Made by a program: the position numbers and the translations under genes
Shown: piece by piece, positions 1-8,598 of the stretch
How positions within the stretch are numbered: position 1 is the stretch's first letter
Layout: every line of letters begins with the position of its first letter
Notes under the pieces: model-generated
The model's input: only the letters and a program-made list of their open reading frames with translations
What the model was told of the DNA's origin: nothing
The model's database searches: none
Source: Qipengyuania sp.
GTDB lineage: Bacteria > Pseudomonadota > Alphaproteobacteria > Sphingomonadales > Sphingomonadaceae
DNA: 44,475 nucleotides
Assembly (NCBI GenBank): GCA_019745075.1
Contig: JAIETR010000063.1
Location: 1-44,475, forward strand
Reading direction: 5' to 3'

Positions 1-56
1 TCCGGCGACAAGACCAGCGCCTCGACCCGCCGCCCTCTCGTAACACCCTTGGCCAT
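1..56 (-). CDS. Start of a leftward gene, possibly IS630-family transposase (partial)
   Basis: Only the first 18 codons are in the window, running off the left edge. They read MAKGVTRGRRVEALVLSP. The start is supported by a strong Shine-Dalgarno (AGGAGGG on the minus strand, + positions about 63-69) six bases upstream of the ATG. The short basic N-terminus ending in EALVLSP resembles, from memory, the beginning of IS630-type transposases common in sphingomonads. The adjacent MITE with CTAG/TA ends also fits that family. The gene sits where ftsZ would be expected downstream of ftsA, and it is not ftsZ by its first residues. The family call rests on 18 residues and could be wrong. Confidence 0.45.
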   Translation of the reverse strand, partial: MAKGVTRGRRVEALVLSP

Positions 57-92
57 GCCCGTCCCTCCTGCCACTATGACAGAAGAATAGTA

Positions 93-112
93 TGGAACTT
101 ACTTCAGTTCCA
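93..112. repeat. 7-bp inverted repeat upstream of the left-edge gene
   Basis: TGGAACT (93-99) and AGTTCCA (106-112) form a perfect 7-bp inverted repeat with a 6-base spacer, about 40 bases upstream of the leftward gene at 1-56 and just outside the MITE. It could be an operator, or lie near the terminal repeat of the insertion sequence to which that gene may belong. The sequence does not decide between these. Confidence 0.4.
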
Positions 113-117
113 GGTGA

Positions 118-390
118 CTAGAGCCAGATGACACCAGGTAGCACCACCGTGATTGCCCGGAGCGGCTTCGTGGCGAGGCGCGGCGCGCGGCGCGGGCCCG
201 GTTGCCCGTGCAAGCGTCGCAACGCTGCCACGGGGCCGCTCCGGGCAACCGCGAAGCGGCGGGCCGATTTTGGCCCAGCGCCGCGTTGCTCTTCGGTCAC
301 CATGCTTCGGCATGGCTCCCTCCTCGCGCCTTGCGCTGAGCCAAAATCGACTCCGTCACGGCGGCGCCACCTGGTGTCATCTGGCTCTAG
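118..390. mobile_element. MITE-like fold-back element, 273 bp, IS630/Tc1-type ends
   Basis: The outer 35 bases at each end (118-152 and 356-390) are inverted repeats that match at 32 of 35 positions. They begin CTAGAGCCAGATGACACC. Both ends contain CTAG, with TA at 119-120 and 388-389, the target pattern of IS630/Tc1-type elements that duplicate TA. Nested internal inverted repeats add to the fold-back character: 153-173 with 228-248, and 266-280 with 334-348. No credible protein is encoded, so it would need a transposase in trans. The right-end CTAG contains the TAG stop of ftsA. A 14-base match to the same right end occurs at 35869-35882. Element boundaries are inferred from symmetry. Confidence 0.8.
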
Positions 391-1670
391 AAATAGTCGC
401 GCACCGCCTGAAACACCCGCGTCACGACGCCCAGGCCGGCGAAGCGACGCACCGTCGCGGTGCGGCTTTCGACCGAGCGGATATCGACCGGATCGTCGGC
501 GGCGTAGAGGCACAGGCCGGCCAGCGTCGCGAAGCCGGGGGTGGCGTGGGCCTCGGGCAGCCCGGCGATCTGCGGCGGCTTGCCCACGCGCACCGCGCGG
601 CCGAGCGCGCCCTGCATGAAGTCGGCCGCGCCATGGAGCTCCGCGCCCCCGCCGGTCAACACCACCCGTCCGGCGTTGGCGCCGGAGAAGCCGAGCGTCT
701 TCAGACATTTGCCGATCTCGCTGGCAAGGTAGGACAGGCGCTCGGTCACCACTCCGACCAGCTCGGCCCGGGCGATGCGGTTCTGCTCGTCGGCGCCGCG
801 CGCCAGCGGCAGCACGTGCTCCTCGCCCGGGCCGCCGACCGGGACCATCTCGCGGTGATCGCTCGGGGTGGCGATGGCCGAGCCCGAGACGCATTTGAGC
901 CGCTCGGCTTGGCCGCGGCGGATGCCCAGGCTCGACGCCAGCGCGTCGGTGATGTCGTTCGAACCGATCGGGATCGACTTGAGGCCGAGCAACATGCCCC
1001 CGGCGTGGACCGAGACATTGGTCACCTGCGCCCCGATCTCGACCAGCGCCACGCCGAGCTCGCGCTCCTCGGGCGAAAGGCAGGCGTAGGCGCTGGCGAG
1101 CGGGCTCGCGACCACCGCATCGACGTCGAGATGCGCGTTCTGCACCGCCTCGATCAGGTTCCGCACCGGCGCGCCCTCGGCCATCACCACATGGATGTCG
1201 ACGCCCAGCGTCTCGGCATGGAGCCCCTTGGGATTGGCGACGCCATGCGCACCGTCGAGCGTGTAATGCGCCGGCTGCGCGTGGAGCACCATGCGCCCGT
1301 CGGGCTGGAGCATGTCGCGCGCGGCGGCGAGGAGGTGATCGATGTCGTCCTCCTCGATCCGCCGCCCGCCGATCGCGATCTCGACACTGGCGACCTTGCT
1401 CGACAGACCCGCGCCCGCGCAGCCGATGGTGACGCTGGCGATGGTGGTGCGCGCGGTCGCCTCGGCCTTCTCGACCGCCTGGCGGATAGCGTCGCTGGCG
1501 GCGGCCATGTCGGTGACATAGCCGCGCTTGACCCCCTCGGCCCGGCGGTGGCTGGAGCCGAGCACCTGGAACGCGCCGCTGTCGTCCTGTCCCAGGATCA
1601 TGCAGCTCACCCGGAAGGAGCCGATGTTGACCGCGGCATAGGCGCGGGTGACGCGCGGGTTGGCGGCCAT
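387..1670 (-). CDS. ftsA: Cell division protein FtsA
   Basis: Actin-like protein (427 aa) that anchors FtsZ filaments to the inner membrane and recruits late divisome proteins. The ATG at 1670 shares one base with the ftsQ stop (TGATG), which fixes the start; longer in-frame starts would run deep into ftsQ. The adenosine motif LTGGGAEL is visible near residue 345, and the C-terminus is an amphipathic helix ending VFQAVRDYF, the expected membrane anchor. The first phosphate motif reads VNIGSF rather than the usual DIGT/DIGS, and the second reads VEIG rather than DIGG. From memory other sphingomonad FtsA proteins also carry Asn there. The stop codon lies inside the right terminal CTAG of the MITE, but the protein end appears unchanged because the TA duplication regenerates TAG. 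ftsZ does not follow within the window. Confidence 0.95.
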   Translation of the reverse strand: MAANPRVTRAYAAVNIGSFRVSCMILGQDDSGAFQVLGSSHRRAEGVKRGYVTDMAAASDAIRQAVEKAEATARTTIASVTIGCAGAGLSSKVASVEIAIGGRRIEEDDIDHLLAAARDMLQPDGRMVLHAQPAHYTLDGAHGVANPKGLHAETLGVDIHVVMAEGAPVRNLIEAVQNAHLDVDAVVASPLASAYACLSPEERELGVALVEIGAQVTNVSVHAGGMLLGLKSIPIGSNDITDALASSLGIRRGQAERLKCVSGSAIATPSDHREMVPVGGPGEEHVLPLARGADEQNRIARAELVGVVTERLSYLASEIGKCLKTLGFSGANAGRVVLTGGGAELHGAADFMQGALGRAVRVGKPPQIAGLPEAHATPGFATLAGLCLYAADDPVDIRSVESRTATVRRFAGLGVVTRVFQAVRDYF

Positions 1671-2605
1671 CAGTTCTCTTCTACCTGGGTCTCGTCCGCA
1701 CCGTCGGCCAGCCTCTGGAGCGCGCTGGCGCTGCACGGCCCGTCCTTGCAGCGGAACGCCGCCTGGCCCTCGACGCGCATGTCGATCGCCGCCACGCGCC
1801 CGCCGAGCAGACGGTTGGCGCCGTCGAGCCTGGCGAAGCGCACCAGCGCCGCGGGTGCGCGGTCGCCTTCGGGCAGGGCGAGCAGCTGGCCGGTCTTGAA
1901 GGTCAGGTTCCAGCGCCGGTTCCCGACCCATTCGGCGGCGGCGACCTGCGGCTTCAAAGCAGGCGCGGCGTCGAGCAACCCGTCGAGCTCGCCAACCATC
2001 CGCTGCGCGCCGGGGCCGGAAATGACCAGCTTTCCCTTCGCCTTGGCAGACGAGATCGGCTCGAGCGCATTGCCTTCGTTATCGATCAGCACCAGACGAT
2101 CGGGCTTGGCGAGCACCGCGTGTTCGCGCCGTTCGACGATGTCGATCCGCAGGGTGTCCGGGAGCTGGCGCGATACCCGCGCGTCGGCGACCCAGGGCAG
2201 CGCCAGCAGCTCGGCCCGCAGCGCCTCGAGATCGACCAGCGGCATCGGCTGGTCCCTCTGCGCCAAAGCGCGCTCATAGACCGCCAGCTCGTTCATCCTC
2301 ACGGTGCCGGTGACGCGGACGTGGCGGACGCGGAAGCCCGCGTCGGCGGCGACGCGCGCCGCCTCGGCCCCCGCGAAGGCGGCGGCGCCCGAGATGCTCG
2401 CCAGCATCCACGCCGCCGCCAGCACCGCGGCGAAGATGATCGCGAGAAACGCCTTGTGGAGCTGGCTCTCGGTGAAGGGGAGCAGCGCCAGCGCGCGGCC
2501 CACCAGGCCCACCGAGCGCGAGCGCGCCGCGCGCATCGTCTGGTTGCGCCCCTTGGCGGCGGCGGAGCGGCGGATGCCGGGCGCGGCGCGCTGGACCCTA
2601 GCCAT
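1670..2605 (-). CDS. ftsQ: Cell division protein FtsQ
   Basis: Bitopic divisome protein (311 aa) that connects FtsA/FtsZ in the cytoplasm with FtsL and FtsW/FtsI in the periplasm. A basic cytoplasmic N-terminus of about 50 residues is followed by one membrane segment (about 51-72), then a POTRA domain starting near residue 91 (FRVRHVRVTG) and the FtsQ beta domain with the motif LPWVADARVSRQLPDTL. The start at 2605 (MARVQR) overlaps the ddl stop by 8 bases; an upstream in-frame ATG would overlap ddl further. It ends with TGA sharing one base with the ftsA ATG. Gene order ddl-ftsQ-ftsA is the standard proteobacterial one. Confidence 0.93.
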   Translation of the reverse strand: MARVQRAAPGIRRSAAAKGRNQTMRAARSRSVGLVGRALALLPFTESQLHKAFLAIIFAAVLAAAWMLASISGAAAFAGAEAARVAADAGFRVRHVRVTGTVRMNELAVYERALAQRDQPMPLVDLEALRAELLALPWVADARVSRQLPDTLRIDIVERREHAVLAKPDRLVLIDNEGNALEPISSAKAKGKLVISGPGAQRMVGELDGLLDAAPALKPQVAAAEWVGNRRWNLTFKTGQLLALPEGDRAPAALVRFARLDGANRLLGGRVAAIDMRVEGQAAFRCKDGPCSASALQRLADGADETQVEEN

Positions 2606-3560
2606 CGGTTCTCGTCCCATGGTCTCGCAGCGCGGCGGCGATGATGGTCTCGACCAGCTCGCCATAATCGATGCCCAGGTGGCGGGCCTGCTCGGGCACC
2701 AGGCTCAGCGCGGTCATGCCCGGCTGGGTGTTGGTTTCGAGCACGAACAGCCCGTCCTCGCCCTGCTCGTCGTCCCAGCGGAAGTCGGTGCGCGAGCAGC
2801 CGCGGCAGCCGAGCAGCTTGTGCGCGCGCAAAGCGTAATCGAGGCACAGGTCGCAGATATGATCGGGCAGCTCGGCGGGGCAGACATGCTCGGTCATGCC
2901 GTCGGTGTATTTGGCGTCGAAATCGTAGAAGCCCGACCTGGGGATGAGCTCGGTCACGGCGAGTGCGCGCGGGCCGCCCTCGAAATCGACCACCGCCGCG
3001 GTCAGCTCGCGCCCCTTGATATAGGGCTCGGCGAGCAGCTCGGCGAACTCCTGCCACGGTCCCACCGCGCCGCGCGCGATGGGATTGGCGTAATTGCTGG
3101 CGTCGGTGACGATCGCCACGCCGACCGAGCTGCCTTCGTTGACGGGCTTCAGCACATAGGGCCGCGGCAGGGGATCGCGCTCGAACAGCTCCTCGCTCGT
3201 GACGATCCGCCCGCCGGGCATGGGGATGCCATGCGGCACCAGCGCGTGTTTGGTGAGCTGCTTGTCGATGGCGATCACCGAGGTGGCGAGGCCCGAATGG
3301 GTATAGGCGAGGCCCATCAGGTCCATCAGCCCCTGCACCGTCCCGTCCTCGCCGGGCACGCCGTGGAGCGCGTTGAAGACGACATCGGGCGCCGCCTCGG
3401 CGAGCCGCGCGGCCACCGAACGGTCCATGTCGATCCGCGTGACCCGGTGGCCGCGTTCTTCGAGCGCCTTGGCCACGCCCTCGCCCGACATGAGCGACAC
3501 CGGCCGCTCGTTGGCCCACCCACCCATCAGGACCGCGACGTGGAGCGTGGGCAAACTCAT
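2598..3560 (-). CDS. ddl: D-alanine--D-alanine ligase
   Basis: ATP-grasp enzyme (320 aa) that joins two D-alanines in the cytoplasm to give the dipeptide added by MurF. Visible motifs are VLMGGWANERPVSL with the conserved Glu near residue 18, the HGVPGEDGTVQG loop, the ATP-binding KPVNEGSSVGV, and the metal-binding ETNTQPGMT. The start MSLPTLHVAVLMGG at 3560 gives the usual family length; the longer in-frame reading translates the upstream repeat and is rejected. About 124 bases with an inverted REP pair separate it from murB, so it may be less tightly coupled than the rest of the operon. It overlaps ftsQ by 8 bases at its 3' end. Confidence 0.95.
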   Translation of the reverse strand: MSLPTLHVAVLMGGWANERPVSLMSGEGVAKALEERGHRVTRIDMDRSVAARLAEAAPDVVFNALHGVPGEDGTVQGLMDLMGLAYTHSGLATSVIAIDKQLTKHALVPHGIPMPGGRIVTSEELFERDPLPRPYVLKPVNEGSSVGVAIVTDASNYANPIARGAVGPWQEFAELLAEPYIKGRELTAAVVDFEGGPRALAVTELIPRSGFYDFDAKYTDGMTEHVCPAELPDHICDLCLDYALRAHKLLGCRGCSRTDFRWDDEQGEDGLFVLETNTQPGMTALSLVPEQARHLGIDYGELVETIIAAALRDHGTRTDG

Positions 3561-3569
3561 GAAAAAGTT

Positions 3570-3657
3570 CCGTTCGTGTCGAGCGAAGTCGAGACACGCT
3601 TGTGATGCGCTCGCGTATCTCGACTTCGCGCTGCGCGCTCCGCTCGATACGAACGGA
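3570..3657. repeat. Inverted REP pair, family B (TCGAGCGAAGTCGAGA)
   Basis: Two diverged, inverted copies of a short repeat fill most of the ddl-murB gap. The left arm (3570-3598) contains TCGAGCGAAGTCGAGACACG; the right arm is its degenerate complement, ending GATACGAACGG. The core recurs at 27844-27924, also as an inverted pair. Such pairs form long hairpins in RNA and resemble REP/BIME elements. Confidence 0.8.
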
Positions 3658-3684
3658 GGTGGGTAGAGGGAGGAAAGAGAAGCA

Positions 3685-4656
3685 TCACACCCGCCCCACC
3701 CGCTGGATTTCCCACTCCAGTCCCACGCCGCTCCTCGCATAGACCTTTTCGCGCACCAGCTCGCCCAGGCCCTCGATGTCCGCACTGATCGCGTCGCCGG
3801 TGTTGATGAGGAAGTTGGCGTGCTTCTCGCTCACCTGCGCAGCCCCGAGCTTCAGGCCCCGGCAGCCGGCCTGATCGATCAGCTCCCACGCTTTCTTTCC
3901 GGGGGGGTTCTTGAAGGTCGAGCCGCCGGTCTTGGTTCGCAGCGGCTGGCTGTCCTCGCGGGCGCGGGCGATGCGGTCCATCTCGGCGCCGATGGCCCTG
4001 GGATCGCCCGGCGTGCCCCGGAAGCGCGCAGCGACCACCACCGCGCCCTCGGGCAGCTCGGAATGACGATAGCTGTATTGCAGCTCGCTCGCGGGCAGCG
4101 TCGCGAATTCGCCATCGGGGAGCACCACGTCGCAATCGACCAGGATATCGGCGACCTCGCGCCCGTAAGCGCCGCCGTTCATCCGCACGAAGCCGCCCAC
4201 GGTGCCGGGTATGCCGCGCAGGAACTCGAGTCCGGCGATCCCCGCGTCGCGGGCGCTGCTGGCGACGAGAATGCCGTGGGCGCCCGCCCCGCAGGCGAGC
4301 ACATTCCCCTCCCGCACCTCGACCTTCGCGAAAGGCTTGCCGAGGCGGATCACCACGCCGGGCACGCCGCCGTCGCGGACGATGAGGTTGGAGCCGAGGC
4401 CCAGCGCCATCACCGGCAGCTTGCCCTCGAGTGCTTCAAGAAAATGCTCGAGATCGGCGAGATCGGCGGGCTCGAACAGCCAGTCGGCGGCGCCGCCGGC
4501 CTTGAACCACACCAGCGGCGCCAGCGGCGCGCCGCGCAGGATCCGGCCGCGCACGCCCTCGGTCGGGACCATCGCGTCGGCCGCGCCCTCGACTTCGCAG
4601 TCGGGCGCCCTGCCGTCGTCCTCGCGCGGCCAGGAGGGAATCGGTGCGATCATCAT
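3685..4656 (-). CDS. murB: UDP-N-acetylenolpyruvoylglucosamine reductase MurB
   Basis: FAD- and NADPH-dependent cytoplasmic reductase (323 aa) that converts UDP-GlcNAc-enolpyruvate to UDP-MurNAc. The FAD-binding half shows [14 protein letters not shown] and [13 protein letters not shown]. The substrate-binding half has YSYRHSE and the catalytic Ser in [10 protein letters not shown], and a conserved Glu is in WEIQ near the C-terminus. Two adjacent ATGs at 4656 and 4653 overlap the murC stop (ATGATGA); the first is chosen. The next gene (ddl) is separated by a repeat-filled gap. Confidence 0.95.
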   Translation of the reverse strand: MMIAPIPSWPREDDGRAPDCEVEGAADAMVPTEGVRGRILRGAPLAPLVWFKAGGAADWLFEPADLADLEHFLEALEGKLPVMALGLGSNLIVRDGGVPGVVIRLGKPFAKVEVREGNVLACGAGAHGILVASSARDAGIAGLEFLRGIPGTVGGFVRMNGGAYGREVADILVDCDVVLPDGEFATLPASELQYSYRHSELPEGAVVVAARFRGTPGDPRAIGAEMDRIARAREDSQPLRTKTGGSTFKNPPGKKAWELIDQAGCRGLKLGAAQVSEKHANFLINTGDAISADIEGLGELVREKVYARSGVGLEWEIQRVGRV

Positions 4657-6086
4657 GCCGCGAGCCGCTCCTTGCCGATGGCGCTGGCGAGACCGGCGGC
4701 CCACCTGGTGATGTCGCCCGCGCCGAGGCAGACGACATAGTCGCCGGCGCGCACTTCGCGGGCGAGCGCCGCGGCCAGTTCGCCCGCATCCGCGACGGTC
4801 GCCGCGGCGCGGTGGCCACGCGCCTTGAGCCCCGCGACCAGTGCGGCGCTGTCGATGCCCGCAATCGGCTCCTCGCCTGCGGGATAGACGGGCGTGGCGA
4901 AGACCGCATCGGCCTCGTTGAAGGCGTTCTGGAACTCGTCCAGCAGATCGCGCAGCCGGGTGTAGCGGTGCGGCTGGACCACCGCGAGCACGCGGCCGTC
5001 CTCGCCAGCACTCTCGCGCGCGGCTGACAATACCGCTTTGATCTCTACGGGGTGGTGCGCGTAATCGTCGATCACCACCGACTTGCCGCCGCCTTCGATG
5101 GCGATCTCGCCGACCTTGGTAAAGCGCCGCCGCACCCCGCCGAACCTGGCGAAGCCGGTGCGAATGACTTCGTCCGCGCAACCCATCTCGATCGCCACCG
5201 CGATCGCCGCGAGCGCGTTCTGCACATTGTGGCGGCCCGGCATCGGCAGGTGGACGCCCTCGATGCGGCGATCCTCGGCACCGCGCTGGCGCACGATCAC
5301 GTCGAACAGATTGCCGCCGTCCTCGGGGCGGACATTGACCCCGCAGATGTCCGCCTGGAGCGAGAAGCCGTAAGTGATGACGCGCCGGTCGCGGACCTCG
5401 CCGATCACCGCCTGCACCTCGGGATGGTCGATGCACAGCACCGCCGCGCCGTAGAAGGGGACGTTGTGGATGAACTCCACGAACGCCCGCCGCACGCCGG
5501 CGAAATCCCCGTAATGATCGAGATGCTCGGGATCGATGTTGGTCACCACCGCGATGGTGCCGTCCAAGCGCAGGAAGCTGCCGTCGCTCTCGTCGGCCTC
5601 GACCACCATCCAGTCGCTGTCGCCGAGGCGCGCGTTCGAGCCGTATTGCTCGATGATGCCGCCGTTGATCACCGTCGGATCCACGCCGCCCGCATCGAGC
5701 AGCGCGGCGATCATGCTGGTGGTGGTGGTCTTGCCGTGGGTGCCGGCGATGGCGATCGTGCTCTTCAATCGCATCAGCTCGGCGAGCATCTCGGCGCGGC
5801 GGACCACCGGGATGCGATGCTCCAGCGCCCACGCGACCTCGGGATTGCTGCGCTTGACCGCGGTGGAGGTGACCACCACGCCCGCTCCGGCCACATTCTC
5901 CGCCGCATGGCCGATCGCCACCGCGATCCCGCGCGCGCGCAGCCGCTCGACGCTGGGGCTGGCCGACAGGTCGGACCCTTGCACGCTGTAGCCCGAATTG
6001 TGCATCACCTCGGCGATGCCCGACATGCCGATCCCGCCGATGCCGACGAAATGGACCGTGCCGATATCGGTGGGGACGCCTTTCAT
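4653..6086 (-). CDS. murC: UDP-N-acetylmuramate--L-alanine ligase MurC
   Basis: ATP-dependent Mur ligase (477 aa) that adds L-Ala to UDP-MurNAc. The N-terminal nucleotide-sugar motif is [17 protein letters not shown], the P-loop is [10 protein letters not shown] and the central motif is [11 protein letters not shown], all typical of MurC. I chose the ATG at 6086 (MKGVPTD) because it forms an ATGA overlap with the murG stop, the usual coupling in this operon. An in-frame ATG at 6095 would add three residues from within the repeat. The repeat lies immediately upstream inside the 3' end of murG, yet the overlap is intact, so translational coupling is probably kept. Confidence 0.95.
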   Translation of the reverse strand: MKGVPTDIGTVHFVGIGGIGMSGIAEVMHNSGYSVQGSDLSASPSVERLRARGIAVAIGHAAENVAGAGVVVTSTAVKRSNPEVAWALEHRIPVVRRAEMLAELMRLKSTIAIAGTHGKTTTTSMIAALLDAGGVDPTVINGGIIEQYGSNARLGDSDWMVVEADESDGSFLRLDGTIAVVTNIDPEHLDHYGDFAGVRRAFVEFIHNVPFYGAAVLCIDHPEVQAVIGEVRDRRVITYGFSLQADICGVNVRPEDGGNLFDVIVRQRGAEDRRIEGVHLPMPGRHNVQNALAAIAVAIEMGCADEVIRTGFARFGGVRRRFTKVGEIAIEGGGKSVVIDDYAHHPVEIKAVLSAARESAGEDGRVLAVVQPHRYTRLRDLLDEFQNAFNEADAVFATPVYPAGEEPIAGIDSAALVAGLKARGHRAAATVADAGELAAALAREVRAGDYVVCLGAGDITRWAAGLASAIGKERLAA

Positions 6087-7339
6087 CTCGCGCATCCGTC
6101 CTTCGACAGGCTCAGGACGAGCGGGCCTGGTCTTTCATTGGTATATCCCGCTCGTGCTGAGCTTGTCGAAGCACGCTGCGCGACGGCCGCGCCCTCGCCA
6201 CCCCCGACGCGGATCACATCCATCAGCTCCTCGCCGCCGAAGCTCTCGACCAGGTCGGCGAGCTCCCGGGCGGCGTCGGGTCGGCCGCAGTTCCAGGCGG
6301 CGTGGGCGGCATTGGCGAGGCCCACACGGTCATCCGCCAGCGCCATGATCTGCTTGGCCAGCTCCTTGGCCGTGAAGCGCTCCTGCCGGATCATCCGCGC
6401 GCCGCCCGCCTTGACCATTTCCCGGGTGTTGGCCGCCTGGTGGTCGTCGGTGGCGATCGGAAGCGGGACCAGAATCGCCGGGCGGCCGACCGCGGTGAGC
6501 TCGGCGATGGTCGAGGCCCCGGCGCGGCCGATGAACAGATGCGCATCCGCCAGCCGCGTCGCCATGTCCTCGAAATAGGTGCCGAGCTCGGCGGGGATAT
6601 CGTGCGTGCGATAGCGCTCGCGCACGGCCTCCATGTCCTCGGGCCGGCATTGCTGGGTCACCTGCAAGCGCATGCGGATCGCGGGCGGCAGCATCGCCAG
6701 CCCGTCGGGCACCACCGCGCTCATCACCCGCGCGCCCTGGCTGCCGCCGGTCACCAGAACGCGCAGCAGCCCGTCCTCGGGCAGCGGCGGATAGTCGACG
6801 TCGCGCAGCGCCAGGACTTCGGCGCGGACCGGATTGCCGGTGCAGTGGGTCTTGATCTCGTGGCTCGGGTTCAGCCGCTCGACCTCGGGATAGGCGGTCG
6901 CGATCGCCTCGACCCGGCCGGCGAGGAAGCGGTTGACGCGGCCGAGCACCGCGTTCTGCTCGTGAACGACGCTGGGGATGCCGGCCGAGGTCGCGGCCAG
7001 CAGCGTGGGGAGCGAGGGATAGCCGCCGAAGCCGACCACGGCGCTCGGCTGGAAGCTGTCGAACAGGCGGCGGGCCATGCCGCGCCCCTCCATCACCGCC
7101 GAAAGCCCCTTGAACCACCCGAAGGGGTTCTTGCCGAACCGGCCCACCGGGATGACATGCGCGGCGAGGAAATCGGGCTTGCCGGGGATCGCATCGCCGC
7201 GCGCATCGGTGATCAGCGCGACATGATGGCCGCGCCGCTCGAGCTCGGTCGCGAGCGCGAAGGCAGGGATCAGATGCCCGCCGGTGCCGCCCGCGGCGAG
7301 CACGAAATGGCGGCCAGCTCGGATCGACCCGCGCGTCAC
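6083..7339 (-). CDS. murG: Undecaprenyl-PP-MurNAc-pentapeptide GlcNAc transferase MurG, with repeat-derived tail
   Basis: GT28 enzyme at the inner face of the cytoplasmic membrane that adds GlcNAc to lipid I to make lipid II. The N-terminal [10 protein letters not shown] acceptor loop, FGGYPSLP and the donor-site [10 protein letters not shown] with [13 protein letters not shown] are all present. The start is GTG at 7339, in a GTGA overlap with the ftsW stop. At 418 aa it is long for the family (usually about 355-390). The last 30 residues (389-418), containing STSSARAG and LVLSLSKD, are translated from an inverted REP pair at 6094-6175. The reading frame passes through the repeat and stops in an ATGA overlap with murC. 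The catalytic core is complete. Confidence 0.94.
   Translation of the reverse strand: MTRGSIRAGRHFVLAAGGTGGHLIPAFALATELERRGHHVALITDARGDAIPGKPDFLAAHVIPVGRFGKNPFGWFKGLSAVMEGRGMARRLFDSFQPSAVVGFGGYPSLPTLLAATSAGIPSVVHEQNAVLGRVNRFLAGRVEAIATAYPEVERLNPSHEIKTHCTGNPVRAEVLALRDVDYPPLPEDGLLRVLVTGGSQGARVMSAVVPDGLAMLPPAIRMRLQVTQQCRPEDMEAVRERYRTHDIPAELGTYFEDMATRLADAHLFIGRAGASTIAELTAVGRPAILVPLPIATDDHQAANTREMVKAGGARMIRQERFTAKELAKQIMALADDRVGLANAAHAAWNCGRPDAARELADLVESFGGEELMDVIRVGGGEGAAVAQRASTSSARAGYTNERPGPLVLSLSKDGCAR
6094..6175. repeat. Inverted REP pair, family A, inside the 3' end of murG
   Basis: CTTCGACAGGCTCAG (6100-6114) and its diverged complement CTGAGCTTGTCGAAG (6157-6171) form an inverted pair with a short spacer. 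On the minus strand the whole element is open in the murG frame and encodes the last 30 residues of the protein. Confidence 0.85.
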
Positions 7340-8598
7340 GGCACGATCTCGCGCCTGAGCAGCACCTCGCCGCTGGCGCGCTTCTCCGACCAGCCGATGA
7401 AATCGGCAAGGCCGCGCGTCTGGCGCTTGAGATGCGGGTTGCGGCGCGTCACCGCCAGCAGCAGGCCGACGGTCAGGCACACCGCGATGGTCGAGGAGCC
7501 GCCATAGCTCACCAGCGGCAGCGTCATGCCCTTCGACGGGAACAGCTGGAGATTGACGAGGATGTTGATGAACGCCTGCCCGCCGAGCAGCGCGATCAGC
7601 CCCGCCCCGCCGAGCAGCGCGAAGACATCGTCCTCGTCCATCAGTTTCATCAGCACGCGCACCACGATGGCAAGATAGGCCAGCACCACCAGCGCGCATA
7701 CCACCAGCCCGAATTCTTCCCCGATCACGGAGAAGATGTAGTCCGTATGCGCCTCGGGCAGCGTCATCTTGCGGATGCCCAGGCCGTAGCCCGCGCCGAA
7801 CCAGCCCCCGGCGCTCAAGGTGCGGCTGGCGAGATCGACCTGGTCGAAGGCGGTGCCGCCGCCCAGAAATGCATCGATGCGGTGGCGCGCGTTGTCGTAG
7901 AGGAAATAGGCCGCGGTCAGCAGCGCGACGCCCCCGCCCGCGAGCATCCCCAGCCCCTTCATCGGCGCGCCGGCGAGCAGGATCAGCACGAACCAGACCC
8001 CTGCGAACAGGATCGCGTCGCCCAGGTTCGGCTGCATCATCAGCAGGAGGACGATCACGCCGAGGAGAATGCCGGTCAGCGCCACCACGGGAATGGTCGG
8101 GTCGCGCAGCCGCCACGACAGGATCCAAGCCATCAGCAGCGCGCAGGTGGGCTTGAGGAATTCCGAGGGCTGGAAGCGCATCCCGAGGTTGAGCCAGCGC
8201 TTGGCGCCGTTGATCTCCTGTCCGAGGATGGGGACGAGGAACAGCGCGCCGAGCATCAGCGCCGCGATCACCACCGCCAGCCGCCGCGCCTGCTCGCGGT
8301 TGAGCATCGAGACCGCGAGCATCGTCAGGATGCCGACGAACTGCCAGGCGAGGTGGCGGGTGAAGAAATAGAGCGGCGAGAGCGTCTCCTGCGCGGTCGA
8401 GAGCCGGTCCGCGCTGGCCGGGCTGGCGGCGGCGACCGCGACCGAGCCGAACGCCATCAGCGCCAGGATCAAGCCGAGCAGCACCCGGTCGACCTCCCGC
8501 CACCAGATGCGCAGCTCCGCGAGGCGAGAGGTGCTGCGGCGCGGCACATAAGCGCGGCGGCTCGCGCGCGGGACATAGGGGCGCTCGGTCGGCGTCAT
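7336..8598 (-). CDS. ftsW: Peptidoglycan glycosyltransferase FtsW (SEDS family)
   Basis: Polytopic SEDS protein (420 aa) that polymerises lipid II at the septum together with the transpeptidase FtsI. A basic N-terminal tail precedes about ten hydrophobic segments. Family signatures include NGAKRWLNLGMRFQPSEFLKP, the acidic loop FSVIGEEFGL, and LFPSKGMTLPLVSYGGSS near the C-terminus. The start at 8598 (MTPTERPYVPR) forms an ATGA overlap with murD; longer in-frame reading goes into murD in another frame and is rejected. The 3' end overlaps the murG GTG start. Confidence 0.95.
   Translation of the reverse strand: MTPTERPYVPRASRRAYVPRRSTSRLAELRIWWREVDRVLLGLILALMAFGSVAVAAASPASADRLSTAQETLSPLYFFTRHLAWQFVGILTMLAVSMLNREQARRLAVVIAALMLGALFLVPILGQEINGAKRWLNLGMRFQPSEFLKPTCALLMAWILSWRLRDPTIPVVALTGILLGVIVLLLMMQPNLGDAILFAGVWFVLILLAGAPMKGLGMLAGGGVALLTAAYFLYDNARHRIDAFLGGGTAFDQVDLASRTLSAGGWFGAGYGLGIRKMTLPEAHTDYIFSVIGEEFGLVVCALVVLAYLAIVVRVLMKLMDEDDVFALLGGAGLIALLGGQAFINILVNLQLFPSKGMTLPLVSYGGSSTIAVCLTVGLLLAVTRRNPHLKRQTRGLADFIGWSEKRASGEVLLRREIVP

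Noticed and set aside
1671-1931. Longer FtsA start at 1931
   Set aside because: It would overlap ftsQ by about 260 bases in another frame. The TGATG overlap marks the start at 1670.
153-2279. 708-codon open frame on the plus strand across the MITE, ftsA and ftsQ
   Set aside because: It is antisense to well-recognised ftsA and ftsQ, starts inside the MITE and has no family-like sequence. High GC makes long antisense frames common.
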